Shown in pieces: positions 13,700 through 14,012 of a stretch of 14,012 nt of DNA; the stretch's first letter is position 1; the number at the start of each line of letters is the position of its first letter. The translations under genes were made by a program, and so were the position numbers. This stretch comes from Calditrichota bacterium (lineage in GTDB: Bacteria > Calditrichota > Calditrichia > RBG-13-44-9), in NCBI GenBank assembly GCA_024276455.1, contig JAJRXE010000355.1, positions 1-14,012 on the forward strand, read 5' to 3'. A model generated the notes under the pieces. It was not told the origin of the DNA. It saw only the letters and a list, made by a program, of their open reading frames with translations, and did not search any database.

Positions 13700-14012
13700 T
13701 CACTTGACCAGCAGCATTTTGCGCCAGGCTGTGTAACCGGAAGCTTGCAGGCGGTAAAGGTAAACACCCGAGGGCACGGCGCGACCGTGGTCGTCTCTTC
13801 CCTCCCAGGTAAACGCAAAAGTTCCGGCGGAAAGCGGCCCGGCAAAAAGCGTGCGGACCTTTTCCCCCAGGGTATTGTAAATCTCCAGGCGCACTATTTG
13901 AACCGATCGCCCTTCGGCAGGCAGACCAAAACGAATGGTCGTTACCGGATTAAAAGGATTGGGGAAATTTTGTTCCAGGAAGTAGTTTTGCGGGGCGGCG
14001 GTTTGCTCTTCC
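13700..14012 (-). CDS. C-terminal end of a secreted protein with a type IX secretion sorting domain (partial)
   Basis: The minus-strand frame is open from the window edge to TGA at 13702-13700, showing the last 103 residues. It begins EEQTAAPQNYFLEQNFPNP and continues FNPVTTIRFGLP. This is the hallmark of the T9SS (Por) C-terminal sorting domain of the type found in Calditrichota, Ignavibacteria and Bacteroidota. It ends with a FlgD-like Ig segment: LEIYNTLGEKVRTLF, then WEGRDDHGRAVPSGVYLYRL and MLLVK. Such tails direct a protein across the outer membrane and are often removed. The catalytic or binding part lies beyond the edge, so the cargo is unknown. It converges on glyS. The 107-nt spacer contains only a weak GC stem followed by TTTT at about 13634-13661, which I do not call a terminator. 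Confidence 0.9.
   Translation of the reverse strand, partial: EEQTAAPQNYFLEQNFPNPFNPVTTIRFGLPAEGRSVQIVRLEIYNTLGEKVRTLFAGPLSAGTFAFTWEGRDDHGRAVPSGVYLYRLQASGYTAWRKMLLVK

Noticed and set aside
1..14012. CRISPR array, mobile element, phage, toxin-antitoxin or defence genes
   Set aside because: No regularly spaced repeats, transposase or integrase motifs, or small paired toxin-antitoxin-like genes are visible. The recognised genes are mostly core functions.

Overview
The window reads as ordinary chromosomal housekeeping DNA from a bacterium of the Fibrobacterota-Chlorobi-Bacteroidota side of the tree. The best fit is a Calditrichota/KSB1-like lineage (inference). The main clue is the partial gene at the right edge. 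It ends in a type IX secretion (Por) sorting domain with the 'NFPNPFNPVT' signature followed by a FlgD-like repeat, which is typical of those phyla. An alpha2-type glycyl-tRNA synthetase, an omega subunit of the divergent Bacteroidota-like kind and a eukaryote-like UDPGP-family uridylyltransferase agree with this. Coding DNA is moderately GC-rich and spacers are AT-rich.

Layout. 1-831 (+): the end of a sugar-phosphate isomerase/epimerase-like gene, then a DUF429 predicted RNase H-like nuclease 3 nt later. 834-1044: AT-rich spacer with a worn repeat-like sequence at both edges. 3660-1045 (-): a three-gene operon of an unknown 201-aa protein, acpS (holo-ACP synthase) and nnrE-nnrD (NAD(P)HX repair). 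3862-4713 (+): a five-helix membrane protein of unknown function, divergent from that operon. 4750-4834: a striking long hairpin. 4927-6272 (+): a type I L-asparaginase and a small Rieske protein joined by an ATGA overlap. 6461-6811 (-): a small cupin with a near-consensus promoter. 6812-7200: a gene-free spacer with a GC-rich patch. 7201-7500 (+): an acidic RNA polymerase omega-like protein ending at a bidirectional terminator. 7542-8939 (-): UTP-sugar uridylyltransferase. 9167-12157 (+): rsmA, mgtE and recO. 12288-13592 (+): glyS, with its own promoter over the recO stop codon. 13700-14012 (-): the T9SS cargo tail.

The genes cover cofactor repair (nnrED), carrier-protein activation (acpS), nucleotide-sugar supply (UGPase), rRNA methylation, magnesium import, recombinational repair and translation (glyS). 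There is no CRISPR array, tRNA or rRNA gene, transposase, phage gene, toxin-antitoxin pair or biosynthetic cluster. I found no clear new multi-gene system. The items most worth a second look are the 85-nt hairpin before the asparaginase gene, the coupled asparaginase-Rieske pair, the unknown membrane protein and the GC-rich patch at about 6940-7035. Five of the six candidate promoters with a recognisable -35 box share a 16-17 nt spacer and a TATATT/TAAATT/TAATAT type -10 box.
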